A stretch of DNA of 64,000 nt from Paraburkholderia sp. PGU19 (GTDB taxonomy: Bacteria; Pseudomonadota; Gammaproteobacteria; Burkholderiales; Burkholderiaceae): assembly GCF_013426915.1 (NCBI RefSeq), contig NZ_AP023181.1, forward strand, positions 2,170,001-2,234,000, in the 5' to 3' direction. This document shows, in pieces, positions 1-8,398 of this stretch. Both the position numbers and the translations under genes were made by a program. Position 1 is the first letter of the stretch. The number at the start of each line of letters is the position of its first letter. A model generated the notes under the pieces. That model was given only the letters and a program-made list of their open reading frames with translations, searched no databases and had not been told where the DNA came from.

Positions 1-1496
1 ACTGCGGCAAGTATCTGCTCGGCGGCGTGATGGTCGGTGACGCGAGCGAATACGGCACGCTGCTGCAGATGATGCTGAACCGCATCCAGTTGCCGGAGTC
101 GCCGGAATTCCTGATCCTGCCGCAAGCGGACGGCAACGCGAAGCCCGCACTCGGCGTCGATGCATTGCCCGAAAGCGCGCAGATCTGCTCGTGCAACAAC
201 ATCTCGAAGGGCGCGATCTGCGCGGCCGTTTGCGCGGGCGCGACGACCATCGGCGACGTGAAGAGCGCGACGAAGGCGGGCACGGCATGCGGCGGCTGCG
301 TGCCGCTCGTCACGCAGGTGATGAAGGCCGAGATGAAGAAGCAAGGTCTCGCCGTCAACAATCATCTGTGCGAGCACTTTCCGTTTTCGCGCCAGGAGTT
401 GTATCACCTCGTTCGCGTCGAGCGCATTGAGACCTTCAGCGCACTGCTGAACAAGCATGGTCACGGCCTTGGCTGCGATATCTGCAAGCCCGCCGTCGCC
501 GGCATTCTCGCGTCGTGCTGGAACGAGTTCGTGCTGAAGAAAGAGCACGCCAGCCTGCAGGACACGAACGACTACTACCTCGCGAACATCCAGCGCGACG
601 GCACGTATTCCGTCGTGCCGCGCATGCCGGGCGGCGAAGTGACGCCGGAAGGCTTGATCGCCGTCGGCCAGGTCGCGCAGAAGTACGGCCTCTACACGAA
701 GATCACGGGCGGGCAGCGCGTCGATCTGTTCGGCGCGCGCGTCGAACAGTTGCCGTCGATCTGGGAAGAACTGATCGCCGCCGGCTTCGAGTCGGGCCAC
801 GCATACGGCAAGTCGCTGCGCACGGTGAAGTCATGCGTCGGCTCGACGTGGTGCCGCTATGGCGTCGACGATTCCGTCGGTCTCGCGATCGATATCGAGA
901 ACCGCTACAAAGGTCTGCGCTCGCCGCACAAGATCAAGTTCGCGGTGTCGGGCTGCACGCGCGAGTGCGCGGAGGCGCAAAGCAAAGACGTCGGCATCAT
1001 CGCGACGGAAAAGGGCTGGAATCTCTACGTGTGCGGCAACGGCGGGATGAAGCCGCGCCATGCCGAACTGATCGCGTCGGATCTGGATCGCGAAACGTTG
1101 ATCCGTTATATCGACCGCTTCCTTATGTTCTACGTACGTACGGCCGACCGCCTGCAACGCACCAGCGTGTGGCGCGAGAACCTCGAAGGCGGCCTCGACT
1201 ATCTGCGCGAAGTCGTCATCAATGACAAGCTCGGCATCGCGGCGGAACTCGAAGCGGAAATGCAGCACGTGGTCGACACGTACGAATGCGAGTGGAAGAA
1301 AGCCGTCACGGACCCCGAAACGCGCAAGCGCTTCCGTCACTTCGTCAACAGCGACAGTACTGACGACAACGTCAGCTTCGTCCCGACGCGCGGCCAGATC
1401 CGGCCCGCCACGCCCGAAGAGCGCCAGCGGCCCGTGCGTATTCCCGTCGTCGTCGAGCAGTCGACGGAATCGACAGAACCGGCCGAAACGGTTTGA
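1..1496 (+). CDS. nirB: Nitrite reductase [NAD(P)H] large subunit NirB, 3' part
   Basis: Cytoplasmic assimilatory nitrite reductase, reducing nitrite to ammonium with NAD(P)H. The gene runs in from the left edge, in frame from base 3; about 497 residues are visible, while the family is usually over 800, so the N-terminal FAD/NAD(P)H part is outside the window. A BFD-like [2Fe-2S] domain is seen first (Cys pairs around nt 186-194 and 288-299), then the ferredoxin-like half-domain, then the siroheme/[4Fe-4S] motifs SCVGSTWC (about nt 829-852) and SGCTRECAEA (about nt 949-978). nirD follows after 45 bp with its own Shine-Dalgarno, and a nitrate reductase comes next, so this is one nitrate-assimilation operon. 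Identification is firm; the true start cannot be seen. Confidence 0.96.
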   Translation, partial: CGKYLLGGVMVGDASEYGTLLQMMLNRIQLPESPEFLILPQADGNAKPALGVDALPESAQICSCNNISKGAICAAVCAGATTIGDVKSATKAGTACGGCVPLVTQVMKAEMKKQGLAVNNHLCEHFPFSRQELYHLVRVERIETFSALLNKHGHGLGCDICKPAVAGILASCWNEFVLKKEHASLQDTNDYYLANIQRDGTYSVVPRMPGGEVTPEGLIAVGQVAQKYGLYTKITGGQRVDLFGARVEQLPSIWEELIAAGFESGHAYGKSLRTVKSCVGSTWCRYGVDDSVGLAIDIENRYKGLRSPHKIKFAVSGCTRECAEAQSKDVGIIATEKGWNLYVCGNGGMKPRHAELIASDLDRETLIRYIDRFLMFYVRTADRLQRTSVWRENLEGGLDYLREVVINDKLGIAAELEAEMQHVVDTYECEWKKAVTDPETRKRFRHFVNSDSTDDNVSFVPTRGQIRPATPEERQRPVRIPVVVEQSTESTEPAETV

Positions 1497-1541
1497 TCCA
1501 GGCACCCACGTCATTTACTCACCGATAGAACGGAGATCGAC

Positions 1542-1889
1542 ATGAACAACGACCGTTTGCCGACCACCTGGACGTCCATTTGCACGCTCGACGACATCGT
1601 GCCGAACACGGGCGTCTGCGCACTCGTCAATGGCGAGCAGGTCGCCGTGTTTCGCGTCGAAGGCGAGCGCGGCGGCGTGTACGCCATCGACAACTTCGAC
1701 CCGGCATCGCAGGCGGCCGTGCTGTCGCGCGGGCTGATCGGCAGCCTCGGCGAGCGCATCGTGGTCGCGTCGCCGATCTACAAGCATCACTTCGATCTGC
1801 GCACGGGCGAATGCCTCGAAGCGCCCGACAAGTCCGTCAGCGCATTCGCGGCGCGCGTCGAAGACGGACACGTATGGGTATCGGCGTAA
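1542..1889 (+). CDS. nirD: Nitrite reductase small subunit NirD
   Basis: Small subunit of the NAD(P)H nitrite reductase, 115 aa, the usual family length. It has the Rieske-like beta fold of NirD but without the full set of Rieske ligands (YKHHFDLRTGECLE region near residues 82-95), as is normal for NirD. The start ATG follows AACGGAGATCGAC, giving a GGAG ribosome site at good spacing. It sits between nirB and the nitrate reductase gene, whose start lies only 21 bp after its stop, so co-transcription is expected. Confidence 0.95.
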   Translation: MNNDRLPTTWTSICTLDDIVPNTGVCALVNGEQVAVFRVEGERGGVYAIDNFDPASQAAVLSRGLIGSLGERIVVASPIYKHHFDLRTGECLEAPDKSVSAFAARVEDGHVWVSA

Positions 1890-1910
1890 TCTACTGAACG
1901 GGCTCTGGCG

Positions 1911-4900
1911 ATGGCGTGCGAGAACATCAAGACGGTTTGTCCTTACTGCGGCGTCGGTTGCGGCATGGTGCTGCACGTCGAGGAAGGGCAGGTCGTCAAG
2001 ATTTCCGGCGACAAGGATCATCCGACCAACTACGGCCGCCTCTGCACGAAAGGTCAGTCGGCGCACGTCGCGCTGCGCAAGTCGGGCCGCCTCGAAAGCG
2101 CATTCGAGCGGCGCACGCGCGACGCCGACCCGATTCCCGTTTCCGCCGATCTCGCGATTCCCGACACTGCCCGCCGTCTGCGCGCGATTCTCGACGAGCA
2201 TGGTCCCGATGCGCTGTCGTTTTATGTGTCGGGCAGATGTCGATCGAGGCGCAGTACCTCGTGAACAAGCTCGCGAAGGGCTTTATCGGCACCAACAACA
2301 TCGAGTCGAACTCGCGGCTGTGCATGGCGAGCGCGGGCAGCGGCTACAAGCTGTCGCTGGGCGCGGACGGCCCGCCCGGCTCGTATCAGGATTTCGACAA
2401 GGCCAATCTGTTCTTCGTGATCGGCGCGAACATGGCCGACTGCCACCCGATCCTCTTTCTGCGCATGATGGATCGCGTGAAAGCGGGCGCGAAGCTGATC
2501 GTCGTCGATCCGCGCCGTAACACCACGGCGGACAAGGCGAATCTGTTCATGCAGATCAAGCCGGGCACCGATCTCGCGCTGCTCAATGGACTCTTGCATC
2601 TGCTGCATAAGAGCGGCCGTACCGACGCGCGCTTCATCGGCGAGTTCACGGAAGGCTGGGACACGATGCCCGCGTTCCTCGACGACTACACGCCGGAGAA
2701 AGTCGCCGCGCTCACGGGCATTCCCGAAGCCGACATCCGCCAGGCCGCGCAATGGATCGGCGACGCGCCCGAGTGGATCAGCTGCTGGACGATGGGCCTG
2801 AACCAGAGCACGCACGGCACCTGGAACACGAACGCGATCTGCAATCTGCATCTGGCGACGGGCAAGATCTGCCGCCCCGGCAGCGGCCCGTTCTCGCTGA
2901 CGGGTCAGCCGAATGCGATGGGCGGACGTGAGATGGGTTACATGGGTCCGGGCCTGCCGGGCCAGCGCTCGGTGCTGGTCGAAGAAGACCGCGCGTTCAT
3001 CGAAGACCTGTGGCAAGTGCCGCGCGGCACGCTCAAGACGAAGCTCGGCAGCGGCACCGTCGACATGTTCTCGCGCATGGCGGCGGGCGACATCAAGGCA
3101 TGCTGGATCATCTGCACGAACCCGGTGGCGAGCGTCGCAAACCGGCAGAACGTGATTGCCGGATTGCAGGCCGCTGAACTGGTCATCGCGCAGGACGCGT
3201 TCCTCGACACGGAGACCAACCGCTACGCCGACGTATTGCTGCCCGGCGCGCTGTGGGCCGAGGCGGAAGGCGTGATGATCAACTCCGAGCGCAACATGAC
3301 GCTGATGCAGAAGGCCATCGATCCGCCCGGCGCCGCACTCGCCGACTGGCAGATCATTGCGCGCGTCGCGTGCGAGATGGGCTTCGCGGATGCGTTCACG
3401 TATGCGTCGGCGGCCGAGGTGTTCGATGAAATCGTGCGCGTGTCGAATCCGAAAACAGGCTACGACCTGCGCGGCGCGAGCCATGCGCGCCTGCGCGAGA
3501 CGTCGCTGCAATGGCCGTGCGCGCCCGACGCCGCATCCGACCGCAACCCGCTGCGCTATCTCAACGACGGCGTGAGCCAGACGCTGAAAGTGCTGCCCGA
3601 CGGCACGCACCCCAAGCTCGTGTTTCCGACCGCGAGCGGCAAGGCGATGTTCTTCGCGCGCCCGCATGTCGATCCCGCCGAGATGCCTGGCGCGGAATTC
3701 CCCATCGTCCTGAACACGGGCCGCCTGCAACATCAATGGCACACGATGACGAAGACAGGCAAGGTGCCGATGCTCAACCGGCTGAACCCAGCGCCCTTCG
3801 TCGAACTGCATCCGGAAGATGCCGCGTCGCTTGGCGTGCGCGACAAGGACCGCGTCGAGGTTCGCTCGCGGCGTGGACGCGCGGTGCTGCCCGCCGTGGT
3901 CACCGAGCGCGTGCGTCCCGGCAACTGCTTTGCGCCGATGCACTGGAACGACGTCTATGGCGACGACCTGTGCATCAACGCGGTGACGAGCGACGCAATC
4001 GACGCGATCTCGCAGCAGCCCGAGCTGAAGTTCTGCGCGGTGGCGTTGGCGCGCGTTGAAGCCGATGTCGTCGAAGCCCTGCCACACGACACTGAAGAAG
4101 CACCCGCCGTCGCGAACGAAACGTCTGTCGCGATGTCGAGTCAGCCACAGGAACTGGATATGTCCCGTATCGACGCTCTCGCCGCCATGCTCGGCATCAC
4201 CGACACGCCCGCGCCGACGCTGGACGACGCAGCGCGGCTCTACATGGCGGGCTTTATCAGCGGCTTGCGCTCGTCGCCGGGTGACGCGGGCGGCGTGCCC
4301 GTGTTGCCTGCCACCGCGCCGCTGCCCGCGACTACGCGGCTATGGTTCGACGGCATGCTCGCGGGTCTGTTCAGCCGCGCGCCGGAATCCGCCACGGCTC
4401 TGACCTCCGTGACGCAACCCGCAGCGGTCGGCGGACCTGCCGTGCGTATCGCGCACGCGCGGCCCAAGGTCGCGCTGCTGTGGGCATCGCAGACGGGCAA
4501 CATCGAATCGTTGACGGAGCAATACGCGACGCAACTGATGGAGTCCGGCTTCGAGATCCGCATGTCGTGCATGGCGGACATGCCGATTGGCGCGCTCGCG
4601 CAGAGCAAGTACGTGCTGCTGATGACGAGCACGTTCGGCGACGGCGACGCACCCGACAACGGGCAGAGCTTCTGGAACGCATTGCAGGCCGACAGCGCGC
4701 CGCGCCTCGTCGATCAGCAATACGCGGTGCTCGCGTTCGGCGATCCCAGCTACGACCAGTTCTGCGGCCACGGCCGCAAGCTCGACGATCGCTTCGCCGA
4801 ACTGGGCGCGAAGCGGCTGCATATGCGCGTCGATTGCGACACGGATTTTCAGCCGGCCGCCGACAGGTGGCTCGAAGCCGTGATCGCGAAGATCAAGGCC

Positions 4901-6079
4901 GACGACGCATTGCTGTATGAAGTACCCGCGCAAGGCGTGATTCCCGCCGTGCTGCCGGGCGCGACGCCGTCGAAGACGAGTCCCGCCCAGTCGCGGCTCG
5001 TCGACAATCTGCGCCTGAATCGCAATGGCTCGAAGGACACGCGCTACTTCTCGCTGGCGATCGGCGATTCGAACCTCGAATACGAAGCGGGCGATGCGTT
5101 GGGCGTGTGGCCGAAAAACTGCCCTGCACTCGTCGACGAGCTGATCGATCTGTCGGGCGTGAAGGCGGATGCGTCGGTGCATGTCACGGGTGTCGGCGAC
5201 ATGCGGATCGCCGAAGCACTGGCGCGGCACTATGAAATCGCGCGGCCGAGCGTGGAAGCGCTGCAACTGATCGCATCGCGCAGCCGCAACGATGCGCTGG
5301 CGAAGTTGCTTGCCGACGAGCGCAAAGCCGATCTGAAGCAATGGCTGTGGGGCCAGCAGCTTGCCGACGTGCTGCACGAGTTTCCCGCCGATCTGTCGGC
5401 CAGCGAGTTGCTCGGTGTGCTCAAGCGTCTGCAGCCGCGGCTTTATTCGATCGCATCGAGCCCGAAGGCGCATGCGGGCGAGGTCCATCTGACGGTGGCC
5501 GCCGTGCGCTACAACAACGGCAGGCGCAACCGCAAAGGCGTGTCGTCGACGTTTCTCGCGGATCGCGCGCACGATGTCAGCGTGCCTGTCTTCGTGCAGA
5601 AGTCCGCGCATTTCCGTCCGCCGCGCAGTGGCGACACGCCGATGATCATGGTCGGGCCTGGCACGGGCGTCGCGCCGTTTCGCGGCTTCCTGCACGAGCG
5701 CAGCGCGCGCGGCGCAACAGGGCGCAACTGGCTCTTCTTCGGCGAGCAGCATGCGGCAACGGACTTCTACTATCGCGACGAACTCGAAAGCATGCAGCAA
5801 AGCGGACTGCTGACGCGGCTCGATCTGGCGTTCTCGCGCGATCAGGCCGACAAGGTCTATGTGCAGGACCGGATGCGCGAGCAGGGCGCGCAACTGTGGG
5901 CGTGGCTCGAAGAGGGCGCGCACTTCTACGTGTGCGGCGACGCGAGCCGGATGGCGAAGGACGTCGATGCCGCGTTGAAGGAAGTGGTTGCGCAGCACGG
6001 CGGGCTCAGCGCGGAGCGCGCGGAAGAATACGTCGGTGCGATGACGAAGGACCGGCGCTACGTGCGGGACGTGTACTGA
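1911..6079 (+). pseudogene. nasA: Assimilatory nitrate reductase fused to CysJ-type flavoprotein, frameshifted
   Basis: A single-polypeptide nitrate reductase carrying its own NAD(P)H-flavin electron module. The N-terminus has the [4Fe-4S] motif CPYCGVGC (Cys 10, 13, 17 and 45) and then a long molybdopterin oxidoreductase domain to about nt 4060. A linker leads to a flavodoxin domain (WASQTGN near nt 4480), a CysJ-type FAD domain (RLYSIASSP near nt 5430) and an NAD(P)H-binding domain ([11 protein letters not shown] near nt 5655), ending DRRYVRDVY. Reading is broken near nt 2232-2236: the first frame ends at 2264, and the continuation [15 protein letters not shown] is in the next frame. Restoring one C after GGC at 2232-2234 gives [10 protein letters not shown], the expected family sequence, and a protein of about 1389 aa. 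It is either a real one-base deletion that inactivates nitrate assimilation or an assembly error. No strong Shine-Dalgarno precedes the ATG. Confidence 0.9.
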
Positions 6080-6126
6080 AGCGGGCGGGCGCCTGCCCGC
6101 AACCTTTGCGTCATGTCAAGCATTTC

Positions 6127-6152
6127 CGATTAAATCGCACACGATGTATAAT
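6127..6152 (+). promoter_or_regulatory. ohrR promoter with OhrR-type operator
   Basis: A TATAAT -10 box lies at 6147-6152, preceded directly by CGATTAAATCGCACACGAT at 6127-6145, which contains the perfect dyad CGATT-A-AATCG. Read on the opposite strand the 19-mer closely matches the site next to the ohr promoter at 6758-6776. A repressor bound here would cover the -35/-10 spacer, so ohrR is probably autorepressed. Confidence 0.65.
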
Positions 6153-6195
6153 GCGTTCTTGTAGAGACATCCGTCTCGTGCTAACGAGGACGCAA

Positions 6196-6657
6196 ATGAA
6201 GACCACCGCCAAGGCAGAAGACACGAACCCGAAGCTGGCCGACTTCCTGTGCTTTGCCGTTTACTCGGCGAACCTGGCATTCGGCAAGGCTTACAAGCCG
6301 ATTCTCGAAGAACTGGGACTCACGTACACGCAATACATCACCGTGATTGCGTTGTGGGAAGAGGACCATCAGACCGTCAGCAGTCTCGGTGAAAAACTGT
6401 TTCTCGAATCGAACACGCTCACGCCGATTCTGAAGAAGCTCGAAGGGATGGGCTATCTGGAGCGCCAGCGCGATCCGGAAGACGAGCGCCAGGTGCGCGT
6501 CAGCCTGACCAAGGCCGGCCGGAAGCTGCGCGAAAAGGCGTTCGGCATGGATCTGGTGGAGGCTTGCGGCCTCACGCCCGACGAGTTCTCCAAGATGCAG
6601 AAGTCCGTCGTCACGCTGCGCAACAACCTGATCAAGGCGGTGAGCGAGCAGGACTGA
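6196..6657 (+). CDS. ohrR: Organic hydroperoxide-sensing MarR-family repressor OhrR
   Basis: Cytoplasmic winged-helix repressor of 153 aa. The N-terminal LADFLCFAVYSANLAFGK region carries the peroxide-sensing cysteine at residue 19, and a second cysteine at residue 124 (VEACGL) fits the two-Cys OhrR class, in which an intersubunit disulfide releases DNA. The MarR helix-turn-helix and wing (LFLESNTLTPILKKLEGMG, then RQRDPEDERQVRVSLT) are clear. The ATG at 6196 was chosen because it gives the standard OhrR N-terminus. ohr lies downstream after a terminator and its own promoter; dyads in both promoters match each other, supporting regulation of itself and of ohr. Confidence 0.93.
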   Translation: MKTTAKAEDTNPKLADFLCFAVYSANLAFGKAYKPILEELGLTYTQYITVIALWEEDHQTVSSLGEKLFLESNTLTPILKKLEGMGYLERQRDPEDERQVRVSLTKAGRKLREKAFGMDLVEACGLTPDEFSKMQKSVVTLRNNLIKAVSEQD

Positions 6658-6723
6658 GCAACGCCTGGCGGGGCGCGGCGGCGCGTGCCGCGCCCGTTGA
6701 CGCGCTTTGCCTGGCGCGTCGCC

Positions 6724-6747
6724 AAGCCGGATTTCCGGCTTTTTTTT
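6724..6747 (+). terminator. Rho-independent terminator after ohrR
   Basis: AAGCCGGA (6724-6731), a 2-nt loop and TCCGGCTT (6734-6741) form a perfect 8-bp stem running into a T-tract to 6747. It separates ohrR from the ohr promoter. Confidence 0.85.
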
Positions 6748-6757
6748 CGACAAATAC

Positions 6758-6836
6758 ATCGCACACGATTAAATCGTGCTTGACAGGAAAAATTTTGGGC
6801 CTAGAATGCGTCGTACGCGATGCAATCGTGTGCGGT
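6758..6836 (+). promoter_or_regulatory. ohr operon promoter flanked by two OhrR-type operators
   Basis: TTGACA (6780-6785), a 16-bp spacer and TAGAAT (6802-6807) form a good sigma-70 promoter. Upstream and abutting the -35 is ATCGCACACGATTAAATCG (6758-6776), whose core CACGATT-A-AATCGTG is a perfect dyad. A second related copy in inverse orientation, CGATGCAATCGTGTGCGGT (6818-6836), overlaps the likely transcription start region. Two operators bracketing the promoter fit repression by OhrR. Confidence 0.75.
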
Positions 6837-6930
6837 TAAAAGAGTTGGGTGACGTCGACGAGGCGTGATCCGCGGAATTTTCAAAATTTTGGCGCCCTCA
6901 GGCGGGTGCCTCCACCTAGCGGAGTTCAAC

Positions 6931-7200
6931 ATGAACAAGTTCTTCAAAGTTGCAGTCTGGTTTGCCCTTGGCGTCGCAGCGTCCACTTCGGCCTTCGCGA
7001 GCGGCTACGGCCCGGTGCCGCATTACAACCCGCTGCAAGGCGCGCCTGTGTCGCAGCAAGGCCCGAGCGCCATCGTCGCTGACGCAGGGCGTAACGCAGC
7101 CGCCAACGACGACATGGGCGGCGTTGCGACCCAGACCGTTCAGTCGGGTCACCGCACCATTTCGAGCGAGTTCGGCGTGTCCACCTTCAAGCATCACTAA
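6931..7200 (+). CDS. Small secreted protein of the ohr operon, unknown function
   Basis: Protein of 89 aa with a clear Sec signal peptide (MNKFFKVAVWFALGVAASTSAFA, likely cut after about residue 23) and a short mature part rich in Gly, Gln and His ending FKHH. No family is recognised beyond a general resemblance to short exported proteins common in Burkholderia. The ATG at 6931 is preceded by AGCGGAG. It is the first gene after the OhrR-controlled promoter and lies 24 bp before ohr, so it is probably peroxide-inducible. Confidence 0.75.
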   Translation: MNKFFKVAVWFALGVAASTSAFASGYGPVPHYNPLQGAPVSQQGPSAIVADAGRNAAANDDMGGVATQTVQSGHRTISSEFGVSTFKHH

Positions 7201-7224
7201 TTCGCGAGCAGAGGAGAGACCATC

Positions 7225-7641
7225 GTGGCAAGAATCGACAACGTCCTGTACACCGGCAAGACGCAAACCACGGGCGGCCGCGAAGGCGCGGCGCGCAGCT
7301 CGGACGGGCGTCTGGATATCCAGCTTTCGCCGCCGGGGTCGAGCGGCAAGGGCACGAACCCCGAGCAACTGTTCGCGGCAGGCTGGTCGGCGTGTTTCAT
7401 CGGCGCAATGGGACTGGCGGCGCGCGATCTGAAACTGACGCTGCCCGCCGATACCCACGTGAACGCCGAAGTCGACCTCGGCACGGGCGAGGGCGGCTAC
7501 TTCCTGCAGGCGCGTCTGAACGTGAGCCTGCCGGGCGTCAGTGCTGATGTGGCGCAGAAGATCGTCGATGCGGCACACCAGACGTGCCCGTATTCGAAGG
7601 CAACGCGCGGCAATATCGACGTCGAGATCGCGCTGGTTTGA
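7225..7641 (+). CDS. ohr: Organic hydroperoxide resistance protein Ohr
   Basis: Thiol peroxidase of the Ohr/OsmC family that reduces organic hydroperoxides, 138 aa. Both catalytic cysteines are present: Cys57 in [12 protein letters not shown] and Cys121 in HQTCPYSKATRGN. The start is GTG, with AGAGGAGAG upstream as ribosome site. Its position downstream of an OhrR-type promoter, with ohrR next door, is the classic ohrR-ohr arrangement. A second Ohr paralogue lies at 43206-43631. Confidence 0.95.
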   Translation: MARIDNVLYTGKTQTTGGREGAARSSDGRLDIQLSPPGSSGKGTNPEQLFAAGWSACFIGAMGLAARDLKLTLPADTHVNAEVDLGTGEGGYFLQARLNVSLPGVSADVAQKIVDAAHQTCPYSKATRGNIDVEIALV

Positions 7642-7701
7642 TGTACGCGCCGCGGTGGCTGGTTCGCTGGCGTCCTTCAGACGATGGATGCGGCGGACCG
7701 G

Positions 7702-8142
7702 CTATTGCGCCGTGCCGCCCGATTGCGGCGGCTGCGGGTTGTGGGCGGGATTCGTGTCGTACTTGAACACGCGCTCGATACCCGAATCGCGGTCCAGCGC
7801 CAGCGACGAGAGCGCCGCTTCGAGCGAGTCGGCTGTCTCCTTCGCATAGATCTGCTCGTCTTCCACATACACGGTGAAGGAGCGCAGGTATTTCGCTTTT
7901 TTCTCCGGGTTTTCGATGGTCTGCCGCGTCCACTCATAGAGCGGGTATGCAGCCGTCCCGATCTCCTCGGCTTCCTTGACGTAATCGGCGAATGCGTCGA
8001 ACTGGCATTTCAATTCCGCACGATGCCGTTTCAACACGTCATGCAGCGGCGCGTACGACTGCGCAGCCGGATCGGCGCGCAACGCGCCAGCCCGTTCGTC
8101 CGAAACGGTGATCCGGATCTGGAACTGCCATGTGTCCTGCAT
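7702..8142 (-). CDS. Conserved hypothetical protein
   Basis: Protein of 146 aa starting MQDTWQFQIRITV. The ATG at 8142 is preferred over an in-frame TTG four codons upstream because GGGGAAAA lies at ribosome-site distance. No signal peptide or membrane segment is seen; the middle is charged and probably helical, and the last 20 residues are Pro/Gln-rich. No family is recognised. It converges with ohr. Confidence 0.65.
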   Translation of the reverse strand: MQDTWQFQIRITVSDERAGALRADPAAQSYAPLHDVLKRHRAELKCQFDAFADYVKEAEEIGTAAYPLYEWTRQTIENPEKKAKYLRSFTVYVEDEQIYAKETADSLEAALSSLALDRDSGIERVFKYDTNPAHNPQPPQSGGTAQ

Positions 8143-8181
8143 GGTTTTCCCCAATCGAGCGATGCCGCGATTCTAGCGAAT

Positions 8182-8229
8182 GGCTGAACTCTCAGCCTGG
8201 GCATCCGTGCCGATTCTGAAGCCTCAGAA
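8182..8229 (+). promoter_or_regulatory. Paired dyads upstream of the sigma-54 promoter (putative activator sites)
   Basis: Two perfect dyads share the core CTGA-N4-TCAG: GGCTGA-actc-TCAGCC (8182-8197) and TTCTGA-agcc-TCAGAA (8214-8229). Their centres are 32 bp apart, three helical turns. They lie roughly 115 and 150 bp upstream of the start expected from the -24/-12 element, the usual place for NtrC/DctD-type enhancers. Assignment to the DctD-like regulator at 11766 is inferred. Confidence 0.6.
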
Positions 8230-8311
8230 CGGCGCCGTCTGCGGTCATTTTGCGAGTCGAAAAAACATTTAAAAATCAATCAGTTAAAGATTTTCTCCTT
8301 GGCGAAAAAAC

Positions 8312-8326
8312 TGGCATGGGCCTTGC
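8312..8326 (+). promoter_or_regulatory. Sigma-54 promoter of the 2-hydroxycarboxylate transporter
   Basis: TGGCAT-GGGCC-TTGC has the invariant GG and GC elements with exactly 10 bases between them, matching the -24/-12 consensus. It lies about 72 bp before the transporter start codon. A DctD-like sigma-54 activator with the GAFTGA motif is encoded downstream. Confidence 0.75.
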
Positions 8327-8398
8327 GGTATAGGCGTCCACTGGCCACGGCCATAGACAAGCGATGCCACCCGCGCATCGAGATCAAGGAGACATGCT

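Noticed and set aside
2222..4087. A 621-codon minus-strand frame opposite the nitrate reductase
   Set aside because: Antisense shadow: no ribosome site, no recognisable domain, very Arg/Ala-rich.
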